Source: Algoriphagus litoralis
Lineage (GTDB): Bacteria; Bacteroidota; Bacteroidia; Cytophagales; Cyclobacteriaceae
Reading direction: 5' to 3'
Assembly: GCF_003259255.1 (NCBI RefSeq)
Contig: NZ_QGOL01000021.1
Location: 1-64,000, forward strand
Length of the DNA stretch: 64,000 bases
A model generated the notes under the pieces. That model had not been told where the DNA came from. It worked only from the letters and a program-made list of their open reading frames with translations, and did no database searches. Below are positions 53,834-62,567 of this stretch, piece after piece (position 1 is the first letter of the stretch; each line of letters opens with the position of its first letter). The translations under genes and the position numbers were made by a program.

Positions 53834-54180
53834 GTTTTTGACCTCAAATTCAGAATCTTTTGGAAATCGATTTCATTTGAGCTTTGAAACCTGTTTTTCC
53901 ATTTTTCACACAATTATTAACAAAAAGACAACTTTTTTAAACCAGTTTTTCAACTTTTGACAAAAATCAAAATACGACAGGCAAAAAATAAGGGAGCCTT
54001 TTTGAAAATTGGCTCCCTATCAGGGTTTATTGTCAATGGATTAAAACCATATAAACTTTGGCAAAGCACTGGGTTGAGCAATTATTCTGTTTGCTAAAGT
54101 TTCTTAAACGTATTAAAACCAAACAAACAATCAAAATTTCAGATGAAAATTTTTGAAATATTTTTCTAGGTCGAATGTGC
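53834..54180. other. AT-rich spacer, no gene seen
   Basis: This 347-bp gap lies between the convergent peroxiredoxin and AraC genes. It carries the AraC-side terminator hairpin and AT-rich sequence; no reading frame or RNA gene is supported. Confidence 0.6.
53991..54018 (-). terminator. Perfect 8-bp hairpin downstream of the AraC gene
   Basis: AGGGAGCC (53991-53998) pairs with GGCTCCCT (54011-54018). On the minus strand it is followed by a U-rich run (TTATTTTTTG). Confidence 0.65.
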
Positions 54181-55098
54181 TTAGCTTTTGGAAAACACCT
54201 TTGGCGTACAACCAAACTCTTGCTTGAAGGCACGGATAAAGTACGTGTTGTTATTGAAGCCCGACATTGCACTCACTTCCTGAATCTGGAAATCCCCCTG
54301 TTGCAAATACTTGCTTGCAAGCTTAAGTCTTTCCTTAAGTACATACTCCATGGGTGTCAGCCCTAGTTCCTGCTTGAATGTTCTTAAAAAATGAGCCTTA
54401 CTAAGACAAGCCTCACCGGCTAGATCTTCCAGTTGAAGATTTTCCCGAATGTTTTCTTTGATATACTGCACCACTCTCGCAAGCCTATTGCCGCCAGAAA
54501 GTTCTTTATAGGTCTTTTCCAGCATGTCTCTCGCCTGGGTTTGACTCAACCTAATCAGCAGTTCTTTCAGCGCCAGCGAAGCAATCAAATCCTTCTCACG
54601 GGAGCGCTCTTTAATTCCTATGCGGATAAATCGATTGATGATCTCCGAAAGGTCTTGTGTATTTATCAAGTGAAAGTAAGTGAGGTCAAGGCCCCATTCT
54701 TGTGTCAGTACCTTGTCTGAAAATGTCTCATTGAGCAGATTGAATGTGTTTTCGATCATTTCCTTGGAGATCGACAGCGCAATGCATTGCGTCGGATTAT
54801 CCAATTCTGCCTCAGGAAAGTCTATCTTCATCAGCTCGTTGGGTGGCACGATTACCGACTCACCGGGCAAATAGTCAAATCCGGGCTTGTCAAAGAGATG
54901 CATGACTTTTTTGCCCTTCAGCATTGTCGTCAGCACCAGATCACCAAAGACCAAATTGATGTCCTTCGCCTGCTGATGCGTCTCAAAAATATTCAGCTCG
55001 CAATTATCTAAAGTATATGTGGTCCTGTTTTCTACTAGGGTTTTGAGGTCTGCGCTTTTTCTCCAAGGTAAATTGGAACTGAAATTATTTTGGGTCAT
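54181..55098 (-). CDS. AraC-family transcriptional regulator
   Basis: The protein is about 305 aa. Residues 1-~195 form a cupin-like sensing domain (GDLVLTTMLKGKKVMHLFDK; LPGESVIVPPNELMKIDF). Residues ~205-305 have the two AraC helix-turn-helices: LQLEDLAGEACLSKAHFLRT and IQEVSAMSGFNNNTYFIRAF, then KQEFGCTPKVF. It is divergent from an aldehyde dehydrogenase gene that is followed by DUF779. This AraC-ALDH-DUF779 set is recurrent, so it most likely activates that operon in response to an alcohol or aldehyde. The ATG at 55098 is preferred over a TTG five codons upstream. Confidence 0.9.
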   Translation of the reverse strand: MTQNNFSSNLPWRKSADLKTLVENRTTYTLDNCELNIFETHQQAKDINLVFGDLVLTTMLKGKKVMHLFDKPGFDYLPGESVIVPPNELMKIDFPEAELDNPTQCIALSISKEMIENTFNLLNETFSDKVLTQEWGLDLTYFHLINTQDLSEIINRFIRIGIKERSREKDLIASLALKELLIRLSQTQARDMLEKTYKELSGGNRLARVVQYIKENIRENLQLEDLAGEACLSKAHFLRTFKQELGLTPMEYVLKERLKLASKYLQQGDFQIQEVSAMSGFNNNTYFIRAFKQEFGCTPKVFSKS

Positions 55099-55270
55099 AC
55101 AGAAAAATACCAATTATTTAATATTTAAAAAAAACCAAAGGGATTATTTAACAGGTTTTCAGCTTTATCAAAAAATGAGAAAAGCAATCCAGGTGGATTG
55201 AATGCGACTCTGGTGGAATTTTTTCTGGTATTAAATCAAAAACTTTGGGAAATAAAATAACCTGATAACC

Positions 55271-56797
55271 ATGGAAACATTAACATTATCCCAAAGTAAG
55301 CCAGTCGATCGACCCACCATCAAAGACAAATACGACCACTTTATCGGTGGAAAATGGGTAGCCCCTTCTTCTGGAGAGTATTTTGACAACACTTCCCCCA
55401 TCGACGGAAAAGTCTTTTCCAAAGCTGCCCGAGGAAACAAAGCAGACATTGATCTAGCCCTTGATGCAGCTCATGCAGCATTCCCTAGCTGGTCCAAAAC
55501 ATCGGCAACCCACCGAAGCAAATTATTGAACAAGATCGCTGACGTGATCGAGGCAAATCTGGAAATGCTCGCTCGAATCGAGACGATAGACAATGGAAAA
55601 GCCCTCAGGGAAACCAGAGCTGCAGATTTACCACTTGTCATCGATCACTTTAGATATTTTGCCGCAGTAATTAGAGCAGATGAAAGCACCATCTCCGAGC
55701 ATGACGAGCACACCGTGAGCATTGCGCTTCATGAGCCGCTTGGTGTGGTGGGTCAGATTATTCCTTGGAATTTCCCACTACTAATGGCCACATGGAAAAT
55801 CGCCCCTGCTTTGGCTGCAGGCTGCTGTGCCGTGGTGAAGCCTGCCGAGCAGACGCCTACTAGCATCATGGTCTTGATGGAATTGATCGGAGACATCTTG
55901 CCTCCGGGCGTACTAAACGTGGTCACTGGATTTGGTCCTGAAGCAGGTAAGCCACTCGCATCCTCCCCGCGAATCGCCAAGGTTTCGTTTACCGGAGAGA
56001 CCACTACAGGTCGATTGATCATGCAATACGCTTCCGAAAACCTGATCCCTGTAACCATGGAACTGGGCGGAAAATCCCCAAATATCTTCATGAAATCCAT
56101 CGCAGATGCAGATGATGAGTTTTTTGACAAATGTGTCGAAGGCGCAGTAATGTTTGCCTTGAACCAGGGCGAAATCTGTACCTGTCCTTCAAGGATGCTC
56201 GTTCACGAGGATATTTATGAGAAATTCATCGAGCGGGTCATTGAGCGCACCAAAGCCATAAAAATGGGCCATCCACTCGCAGAAGACACCATGATGGGCG
56301 CCCAGGCTTCCAATGACCAGTTTGAAAAGATTCTTTCCTACATGGATATTGGCAAGCAAGAAGGTGCGGAAGTACTCTGTGGTGGCGACAAAGCTTCTTT
56401 GAATTCAGGGCTTGAAAATGGCTACTACATTCAGCCAACGATCTTCAAGGGACACAACAAAATGCGAATTTTCCAAGAGGAAATCTTCGGTCCGGTCCTT
56501 TCTGTGACCACCTTCAAAACTACCGAAGAAGCCATTGCAATCGCCAACGAGACGATGTACGGCCTGGGTGCGGGATTCTGGTCCAGAGATGCGCACGAAC
56601 TCTATCAAGTGCCGAGAGCAATTCAGGCTGGACGAGTTTGGGTCAATTGCTATCATGCTTATCCTGCGCATGCACCATTTGGAGGTTATAAGAAGTCTGG
56701 CTTCGGAAGAGAAAACCACCTCATGATGCTGGATCACTACCGTCAGACCAAAAATATGCTCATCTCTTACGACAAGAAGAAGTTGGGATTTTTCTAA
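55271..56797 (+). CDS. NAD-dependent aldehyde dehydrogenase
   Basis: This is a 508-aa class 1/2-like aldehyde dehydrogenase. Catalytic residues are visible: Asn167 in GQIIPWNFPL, Glu264 in TMELGGKSPN and Cys303 in NQGEICTCPSR. The coenzyme-binding stretch is FTGETTTGRLI, and the C-terminus ends with the PFGGYKKSGFGRE element. The closest pattern is the AldB/ExaC group, which oxidises acetaldehyde and related short aldehydes to acids and is frequently adjacent to DUF779. It lies in the AraC-divergent operon. The substrate is inferred from family and context. Confidence 0.93.
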   Translation: METLTLSQSKPVDRPTIKDKYDHFIGGKWVAPSSGEYFDNTSPIDGKVFSKAARGNKADIDLALDAAHAAFPSWSKTSATHRSKLLNKIADVIEANLEMLARIETIDNGKALRETRAADLPLVIDHFRYFAAVIRADESTISEHDEHTVSIALHEPLGVVGQIIPWNFPLLMATWKIAPALAAGCCAVVKPAEQTPTSIMVLMELIGDILPPGVLNVVTGFGPEAGKPLASSPRIAKVSFTGETTTGRLIMQYASENLIPVTMELGGKSPNIFMKSIADADDEFFDKCVEGAVMFALNQGEICTCPSRMLVHEDIYEKFIERVIERTKAIKMGHPLAEDTMMGAQASNDQFEKILSYMDIGKQEGAEVLCGGDKASLNSGLENGYYIQPTIFKGHNKMRIFQEEIFGPVLSVTTFKTTEEAIAIANETMYGLGAGFWSRDAHELYQVPRAIQAGRVWVNCYHAYPAHAPFGGYKKSGFGRENHLMMLDHYRQTKNMLISYDKKKLGFF

Positions 56798-56820
56798 AAA
56801 CAGGGTTTATTGTAAATGAG

Positions 56821-56940
56821 GAGGTTGTCTCAAAATGACTGGTTGTGTCAGCCTGAGCGGAGTCGAAGGCTATTTACCTTGAGTTAAGCCACATTTCGAC
56901 TTCGCTCAATGTGACAAACATCAGCTATGAGACAGCCTTT
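56821..56940. repeat. 120-bp palindromic element between the ALDH and DUF779 genes
   Basis: The ends GGTTGTCTCA (56823-56832) and TGAGACAGCC (56928-56937) are inverted. An inner pair TGTCAGCCTGAGCGGAGTCG (56846-56865) faces TTCGACTTCGCTCAATGTGA (56895-56914). The right end runs into CCTTTTC TTTTTT, so it may act as a terminator or attenuator between the two co-oriented genes. It shares the TGTCAG(G/C)CTGAGCGG word with the element at 44.8 kb. Confidence 0.7.
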
Positions 56941-56970
56941 TCTTTTTTATTTTTATCAAAACAAATACCT

Positions 56971-57369
56971 ATGTCATCCTCAAAAAGAGTCCTGATCACC
57001 CAAGCAGCAAAAGAAGTCATTGACACCCTGAGAAAGCGGTTTGGCAGTGAACTGATGTTTCATCAAAGCGGCGGATGCTGCGACGGTTCCTCACCGATGT
57101 GTTTCGAAAAAGGGGATTTCAAAGTAGGAAGTCAGGACATCTGGATGGGTGAGGTCTACGGTTGTGATTTTTTCATGAGTGCGGATCAGTTTGACTACTG
57201 GAAACACACCGAGCTGACCTTGGATGTGACACCCGGACGTGGAAGTAGCTTTTCTATCGAGATTCCGATGGGCATCCGATTTATGATTCGCTCCAGACTT
57301 TTTACCCTGGAGGAATTTGAATCCCTGCCACCGGTGAAAACAGGAGAAGAACTTTTGTCGGAAAGCTGA
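56971..57369 (+). CDS. DUF779 protein linked to aldehyde dehydrogenase
   Basis: This is a 132-aa soluble protein. The family motif QSGGCCDGSSPMC (Cys36, Cys37, Cys44) suggests metal or thiol chemistry. It is followed by GEVYGCDFFMSADQFDYWKH and a beta-rich tail with GRGSSFSIEIP. DUF779 genes are recurrently found next to AldB/ExaC-type aldehyde dehydrogenases. The activity is unknown; a role in supporting or protecting the dehydrogenase is the usual guess. The ATG at 56971 begins the conserved region; an open frame of 20 more codons lies inside the repeat element. Confidence 0.87.
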   Translation: MSSSKRVLITQAAKEVIDTLRKRFGSELMFHQSGGCCDGSSPMCFEKGDFKVGSQDIWMGEVYGCDFFMSADQFDYWKHTELTLDVTPGRGSSFSIEIPMGIRFMIRSRLFTLEEFESLPPVKTGEELLSES

Positions 57370-57428
57370 GAAAAATCAACGCTTATTCCTCCCTTTTTTA
57401 GCTATCTTCATCAGCAAAACCACGCCTG

Positions 57429-58592
57429 ATGAAAAAACTAATTCTTTTCTTTCTAGTACTTTTTGTCATCTACCTCATAGGAGTCTACACCATCCCCTCT
57501 TACATCGAAGCCCAGCGAAATCCGGTCAAAACCCAAGCTCCTTATCAGGTTTCTCCAGAAGCGCAACAACTATACGATCGGCTTGACTTCATCTCTGATC
57601 TACATTGCGATGCACTCTTGTGGGGCAGAAACCTGACCAAACGAGGAAATCAGGGGCATGTGGATTTCCCTAGAATGCGCGAAGCTAATGTTGCCTTGGA
57701 GATGTTTACCATCGTGTCCAAATCCCCTGCCGGGCAAAATATGCAAAGCAACAGTGCAGACGCTTTTGACAACATCACTCCGCTGACTATTGCCAAAGGC
57801 GAAAGCCCGGCCAATTGGTTTAGCCTGATCAACCGAACCCTCTCCCAATCCGAAGCTCTTTTTGACTTTGTAGAAAACGAAGGCGAAAAAGCAATTTTTA
57901 TCCGGTCAAAAGCTGATCTGGAAAAGTTGATCGAAGCCCGCAAAACCGACAAATCCGTAATCGGTGCCATGCTAGGAATTGAAGGTGGGCATGCGCTGGA
58001 AGGAACGCTGGAAAATCTGGACAAAGTATATGAAGCAGGAGTCCGGATGATCGGGCCTACGCACTTCTTTGACAATGAATTCGGCGGTTCAGCCCATGGA
58101 CAGAGCGGGGAAGGTTTGACAGAATTCGGAAAAAAAGTGATCACCCGAATGAACGAACTAGGCATCTTCATTGACCTAGCTCACTCCTCTCCTGCCATTG
58201 TCGATGACATATTAAACCAAACAACTAAACCGGTGATGGTCTCCCATACGGGTGTCAGAGCGGTGTTGGATTCTCAGCGAAATCTGAGTGATGCACAGAT
58301 CCAGAAGATCGCAGCAAACGGCGGCATCATCGGGATTGCATTTTTCGATATGGCCGTAGGAGAGCCCGAGCTGCCCAATATCATCGCATCCATCAAGCAT
58401 GTCCGCGATTTGGTAGGCGTAGAATACGTGGCTTTAGGGTCAGATTACGACGGATCGGTCGCTGTGCCTTTTGACATCACCGGACTTCCACTGATTGTGG
58501 AAGGGCTGATGAAAGCAGGCTTTACCGAGGAAGAAATCCGGGCTGTGATGGGTGAAAATATGAAACGGTTTTTACTCAAAAACCTTAGCTAA
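57429..58592 (+). CDS. Membrane dipeptidase (peptidase M19) family protein
   Basis: This is a 387-aa protein with an N-terminal membrane anchor or signal (FFLVLFVIYLIGVYTIP) and one M19 TIM-barrel domain. Zinc ligands appear as His59-x-Asp61 in DLHCDALLWG, Glu in GIEGGHALEG (bridging), and His in VMVSHTGVRAV. LGSDYDGSV is a further family signature. Enzymes of this family hydrolyse dipeptides, often with a D-residue, or related amides. It faces the periplasm. Three bases separate it from the VIT1 gene, so it is the first gene of a three-gene operon. Confidence 0.92.
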   Translation: MKKLILFFLVLFVIYLIGVYTIPSYIEAQRNPVKTQAPYQVSPEAQQLYDRLDFISDLHCDALLWGRNLTKRGNQGHVDFPRMREANVALEMFTIVSKSPAGQNMQSNSADAFDNITPLTIAKGESPANWFSLINRTLSQSEALFDFVENEGEKAIFIRSKADLEKLIEARKTDKSVIGAMLGIEGGHALEGTLENLDKVYEAGVRMIGPTHFFDNEFGGSAHGQSGEGLTEFGKKVITRMNELGIFIDLAHSSPAIVDDILNQTTKPVMVSHTGVRAVLDSQRNLSDAQIQKIAANGGIIGIAFFDMAVGEPELPNIIASIKHVRDLVGVEYVALGSDYDGSVAVPFDITGLPLIVEGLMKAGFTEEEIRAVMGENMKRFLLKNLS

Positions 58593-58595
58593 GCC

Positions 58596-59315
58596 ATGGA
58601 AAATGACATTCATTTGACCAATACCCGTTTTGGGAAGTTGCAGGAATACCTCCGGGAGTTTGTCTATGGAGGAATAGACGGAGCGGTCACGACTTTTGCA
58701 GTGGTGGCGGGAGGATTTGGAGCCAACCTGGACCCAGGTATTCTGATCATTTTGGGCTTTGCCAATTTGCTTGCCGATGGCTTCTCCATGTCGGTAGGAG
58801 CGTATCTCTCGGCTAAAAGCGAGCGGGACAACTACGACAAGCACGAGAAAATCGAGTACTGGGAAATCGAAAATCTACCTGAAATCGAGCGGGAGGAAAT
58901 CGCCGACATCTATCGGGAAAAGGGCTTCAAAGGCGAACTTCTGGATAAAATCGTGGACCACATCTGCAATGACAAGGAACTATGGGTGGCCGAAATGATG
59001 AAAGACGAACTTGGCATGATGCGGGACAGCAAAAGCCCCTTCAAAATCGGGCTTGCAACGCTGATTTCCTTCATTTTGGTGGGGTTTATACCGTTGATGG
59101 TTTACCTCTATGACTTCTTCATCCCTACCGAACTGAATATTTTTGCCTGGACCAGTGTGCTGACAGCTTTGGCTTTTATCATCGTCGGCTGGCTGAAAGG
59201 CATCGTCAACCAAACCTCCAAACTTAGAAGCATTTCTGAAACACTCGGTTTGGGACTTTTGGCAGCCGTTGTGGCCTTTTACGTGGGAGATATACTGGAA
59301 AGCTTTTTCATCTGA
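58596..59315 (+). CDS. VIT1/CCC1-family iron/manganese transporter
   Basis: This is a 239-aa membrane protein. Five helices are expected: EFVYGGIDGAVTTFAVVAGG lies in TM1, LADGFSMSVGAYLSAKSE in TM2, and three C-terminal segments begin near residue 150. Between TM2 and TM3 lies a charged cytosolic region (residues ~75-145) with Glu-rich helices typical of the metal-binding domain (IEREEIADIYREKGFKGELL). It probably moves Fe2+ or Mn2+ across the inner membrane. It is coupled in the operon with the dipeptidase and DUF5995 genes. Confidence 0.9.
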   Translation: MENDIHLTNTRFGKLQEYLREFVYGGIDGAVTTFAVVAGGFGANLDPGILIILGFANLLADGFSMSVGAYLSAKSERDNYDKHEKIEYWEIENLPEIEREEIADIYREKGFKGELLDKIVDHICNDKELWVAEMMKDELGMMRDSKSPFKIGLATLISFILVGFIPLMVYLYDFFIPTELNIFAWTSVLTALAFIIVGWLKGIVNQTSKLRSISETLGLGLLAAVVAFYVGDILESFFI

Positions 59316-59323
59316 AACCTGTT

Positions 59324-60076
59324 ATGAAAACAATCAATGAGGTTCTAATCCGTATGGACCAAATCGTCGCTGACTGCAAAGCTCAGCAATCCCGAATCGG
59401 CTATTTTGCCATTCTCTACCGTCAGGTAACTCGCCGAGTCAGAGATGGCATTTTAGCCGGAGAATTTGAAGATAATCCCCGAATGGAGGTTTTGGATGTG
59501 CTTTTTGCGAAGCGATTCATCGACGCGTATGAGCTTTGGATAAGTGGGGGAAAGCCGACCGAAAGCTGGAGATTGGCTTTCGAAGCAAGCAAAAACTCAG
59601 GAAATCTGGTACTTCAGCATCTATTCTTAGGAATCAATGCCCACATCAACTTGGACCTGGGAATCGCTGCTTCAGAAACCATGCTGGGAAAAGATCTGGC
59701 AGGTATTCAGGGCGACTTCAACAAAATCAATTCAGTCCTCGCAGAATTGGTCGATGGAGTCAAAACCAATATCAGCACCGTATCGCCGATTTTCGGTTGG
59801 TTGGTACCATTGGCCAAAGGCAAAGACGAAATGCTGCTCAACTTCTCCATCCAAATAGCCCGGGATGGGGCTTGGAAATATGCCGGAGAATACCATGCGG
59901 ATTTGGACAAAGATTTTCAGATCAAAGATCGGGACAGCAACATTTCAAAACTTGCCTCAAAACTGATCAATCCGGGCAAATTCCTGGCATTCATCGTGAA
60001 AATCGTAGCCTTTGCAGAATGGAAATCGGTCAGTAGCACCATGGATCAACTGGATGTAGTGGCTCAGAAAATCTAA
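59324..60076 (+). CDS. DUF5995 family protein
   Basis: This is a 250-aa, mostly helical cytoplasmic protein of the DUF5995 family. Recognisable are LYRQVTRRVRDGILAGEFED, LFAKRFIDAYELW, and the central LQHLFLGINAHINLDLGIAA with the conserved His-x3-His-type pattern, then GDFNKINSVLAEL. The conserved His/Asp/Asn cluster hints at a metal or ligand pocket, but no function is established. It is the last gene of the dipeptidase-VIT1 operon and is followed by a branched hairpin. Confidence 0.83.
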   Translation: MKTINEVLIRMDQIVADCKAQQSRIGYFAILYRQVTRRVRDGILAGEFEDNPRMEVLDVLFAKRFIDAYELWISGGKPTESWRLAFEASKNSGNLVLQHLFLGINAHINLDLGIAASETMLGKDLAGIQGDFNKINSVLAELVDGVKTNISTVSPIFGWLVPLAKGKDEMLLNFSIQIARDGAWKYAGEYHADLDKDFQIKDRDSNISKLASKLINPGKFLAFIVKIVAFAEWKSVSSTMDQLDVVAQKI

Positions 60077-60081
60077 AAAAC

Positions 60082-60138
60082 GCGGGAAGGCCGAAAATTC
60101 CGACAAGCATCATTCGGTGCTAAAACTCTCGCTTTTTT
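60082..60138 (+). terminator. Branched terminator-like hairpin after the DUF5995 gene
   Basis: GCGGGA (60082-60087) and TCTCGC (60127-60132) form an outer stem. CCGAA (60091-60095) and TTCGG (60113-60117) form an inner stem. Six Ts follow. Confidence 0.45.
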
Positions 60139-60238
60139 GAATTATGATTTCAGAGTAGATAAAAAAAGAGCGCATCTCTTAACCAAAGGATAAACTCCTG
60201 ACCTCCATTTTCCCATTGGATTCTATTAATTTCAAAAG

Positions 60239-61045
60239 ATGCAACGACGCCCTTTCCTCCAAAAGATCAGTTTGTTCAGTTCTTCCCTGATGACTATGCC
60301 TTTTATTTCCTTTGGAAAAAAAGATTTCCCAAAAGCCACACGCCTGAAGTTCATCACCGCTTCGGATGGGCATTTCGGCCAACCCAATACGGACTACAAA
60401 ACATCCCATCAGGAATTAATTGAGGCGATCCACCGGGAGGAGAATGTGGATTTTGTCGTCTTCAACGGGGATCTGATCCACGACGAACCCAAGTGGATGC
60501 CTGAAGTGCGGGAGGTGTATGAAAGCTTAAATGTGCCCTACTACGTCTGCAAAGGCAATCATGACCGAATTTCCGAGTCGTCCTGGCTGCAGCTTTGGGG
60601 ACAGCCTGCGGATTTTTCATTTATCCAAAAAGAAAATTACGGCTTTATCCTACTCAACTGCTCCAATGAAGCCGGAGACTACCTCTGCGCCAATCTGGAC
60701 TTTGCAAAAATGATCTTGGAAGAGTATTCCCGGCTTTCACATGTCTTCCTTTTTGTCCACATCTCCCAAAACGACTGGACCCGGCATGGAGTGGCCTGTG
60801 ATGAATTGCTAAAACTGATCGCCAGTTACCCCAATGTCAAGGCAACTTTTCACGGGCATGACCATGATGTGGATGGCATCATGATCAACCGCAAGAAACC
60901 CTACCTCTGGTCGGGGCATTTTGGTGGAAGCTGGGGCAATCCAAACACAAGCTATCGGGTCTGTGAAGTGGGCGAAGACGGCAAAACGATCACTTATCTG
61001 AAATCTGTCAAAGACGGGGTAATTCTGAACGGACATAACCTTTGA
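60239..61045 (+). CDS. Calcineurin-like metallophosphoesterase
   Basis: This is a 268-aa protein with a twin-Arg-like basic start and hydrophobic segment (MQRRPFLQKISLFSSSLMTM), so it is probably exported. The metallophosphoesterase metal motifs are present in order: TASDGHFG, VVFNGDLIHDEP, YVCKGNHDR, LFVHISQND and HGHDHDVDG. The two-metal centre hydrolyses phosphomonoesters or phosphodiesters. Its natural substrate is unknown. It stands alone, followed by a GC-rich repeat patch. Confidence 0.88.
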   Translation: MQRRPFLQKISLFSSSLMTMPFISFGKKDFPKATRLKFITASDGHFGQPNTDYKTSHQELIEAIHREENVDFVVFNGDLIHDEPKWMPEVREVYESLNVPYYVCKGNHDRISESSWLQLWGQPADFSFIQKENYGFILLNCSNEAGDYLCANLDFAKMILEEYSRLSHVFLFVHISQNDWTRHGVACDELLKLIASYPNVKATFHGHDHDVDGIMINRKKPYLWSGHFGGSWGNPNTSYRVCEVGEDGKTITYLKSVKDGVILNGHNL

Positions 61046-61069
61046 GGTTTTTCCAACTTGGAAGATTTG

Positions 61070-61330
61070 TGGTTTTTAACCGCGAAGGACGCAAAGGATC
61101 GCAAAGGTTTTTACGATCCGAAGGATCCGAACTATTCATGACCCTCGGTGACTGAAAGGAGCCGGGGGACAAAGCCAATAAGATAAAATGGAGCCTTGAA
61201 AAGTTGACACCAAAAAAACTAAATCAGTATCACCCCTGCGGGGCTAAGTTAATTTGTTTTGGCTGCATACCACGGGCTACACCCGCGGTCATGAAAAGTA
61301 TATCTCCTCCGGAGCCATGTCTTCGGCAAA
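61070..61330. repeat. GC-rich intergenic repeat patch
   Basis: The 438-bp spacer starts with the direct words CGCGAAGGACGCAAAGGATC (61081-61100), then GATCCGAAGGATCCG. Later it has three small hairpins: CCCC-TGC-GGGG (61233-61243), CGGG-CTACA-CCCG (61273-61285) and CTCC-TCC-GGAG (61304-61314). These words belong to a repeated intergenic type known from many Bacteroidota genomes; that is a recollection, not a search result. The rest of the spacer up to 61483 has no supported gene. Confidence 0.6.
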
Positions 61331-61483
61331 ATCTAAAAGAAGTTTCAAATACTCTTTGCTTCTTCCCGCCTTCGCAGCAAAAAAATCCCGTCTTTAAAAC
61401 TTCAACTCAGGATTATCCCCTACAAAAAATCCCTTAACTTGTTTTTCAAAGCCTACCCGCTCATCAAACCTACCCAAATACCT

Positions 61484-62416
61484 ATGCAGTACCGCACTTT
61501 AGGAAAAACAGGCCTGGAAGTTTCCATTCTGGGTTTTGGAGCCTCTCCGCTCGGAAATGTTTTTGATCCCGTGGATGAAAAAGAAGGGATCTCAGCCGTA
61601 CATTATGCGCTGGATCATGGTGTGAATTTCTTTGATGTTTCGCCCTTTTACGGGCTGACTTTGGCAGAAAGCCGCTTGGGAAAAGCTCTTGAAGGATCCC
61701 GCAAAGACATCATTCTCGCTAGCAAATGCGGACGCTACGATTTGCAGGACTTTGATTTTTCGCGGAAGCGAATCCTCCAAAGCATCGACGAATCCCTCCT
61801 CAGACTCAAGACTGACTACCTCGACCTCTTCCAACTGCACGACATCGAGTTTGTGGACAAAGCAATCATCCTGGAGGAAGCCGTCCCGGCAATTCAGGAA
61901 GTAGTGAAGTCAGGCAAGGCGCGATTCTGGGGAATCACCGGCTTGCCCGTCCGCTACCTCGCCCAAATCGCAAAGGAAACCAATCCCGACACCGTACTTT
62001 CTTGGGGTCATTACAATCTGCTGGAGGATGAAATCAACGATGAGCTGGTCCCTCTTTCTCAGCAACTGGAATTCGGTCTGATGAATGCTGCCCCGCTGAT
62101 GCAGCGAATTCTCTCCCATGCAGCTTTGCCGCCTTGGCATCGCTCGCCTGATAAGGTCAAGGCTCTTCAGCCTGTTTTGTTGGAGCTGTGCAAAAGCTAT
62201 GGGGTACGACTGAGCACGGTTGCTCTTCGCTATGCAATGGATCATCCGCATATCGCTACGACTATCATAGGCATGTGTGAATTGGAAGTGGTGAAGCAAA
62301 ATGTCGCTGCACTTGATTTTGAGATTCCTGCCGAACTTCTTCAGAAAATCGAAGCACTTGTCGCCCCGGTGAAGAACCGGATGTGGTTTGAGGGGAAGGA
62401 AGAGAATAATATTTAG
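61484..62416 (+). CDS. Aldo/keto reductase (sugar dehydrogenase-like)
   Basis: This is a 310-aa AKR of the L-galactose/L-fucose dehydrogenase-like branch. The catalytic tetrad is visible: Asp and Tyr in NFFDVSPFYG, Lys in ILASKCGRYD and His in LDLFQLHDIEF. The NAD(P)-binding end includes VALRYAMDHPHIATTIIGM. Such enzymes oxidise aldoses at C1 to lactones or reduce aldehydes. The start at 61484 begins the conserved MQYRTLGKTGLEVS; an open frame lies 15 codons further upstream without homology. It leads into a zinc dehydrogenase and an epimerase gene, suggesting a sugar-oxidation pathway. Confidence 0.88.
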   Translation: MQYRTLGKTGLEVSILGFGASPLGNVFDPVDEKEGISAVHYALDHGVNFFDVSPFYGLTLAESRLGKALEGSRKDIILASKCGRYDLQDFDFSRKRILQSIDESLLRLKTDYLDLFQLHDIEFVDKAIILEEAVPAIQEVVKSGKARFWGITGLPVRYLAQIAKETNPDTVLSWGHYNLLEDEINDELVPLSQQLEFGLMNAAPLMQRILSHAALPPWHRSPDKVKALQPVLLELCKSYGVRLSTVALRYAMDHPHIATTIIGMCELEVVKQNVAALDFEIPAELLQKIEALVAPVKNRMWFEGKEENNI

Positions 62417-62567
62417 TATCAAAAAGCTAGACACAAGTATCGAGATTTATTAAGCACTAACAGAAATAGTAAAATCTCCCAAAGAAGCAGAACTGGAGTG
62501 AATTTGAATTTAACCTTAGAATTTGCACAGCTCTCGTATTTTGTCATAAGTAATTCGAATCTATAAA

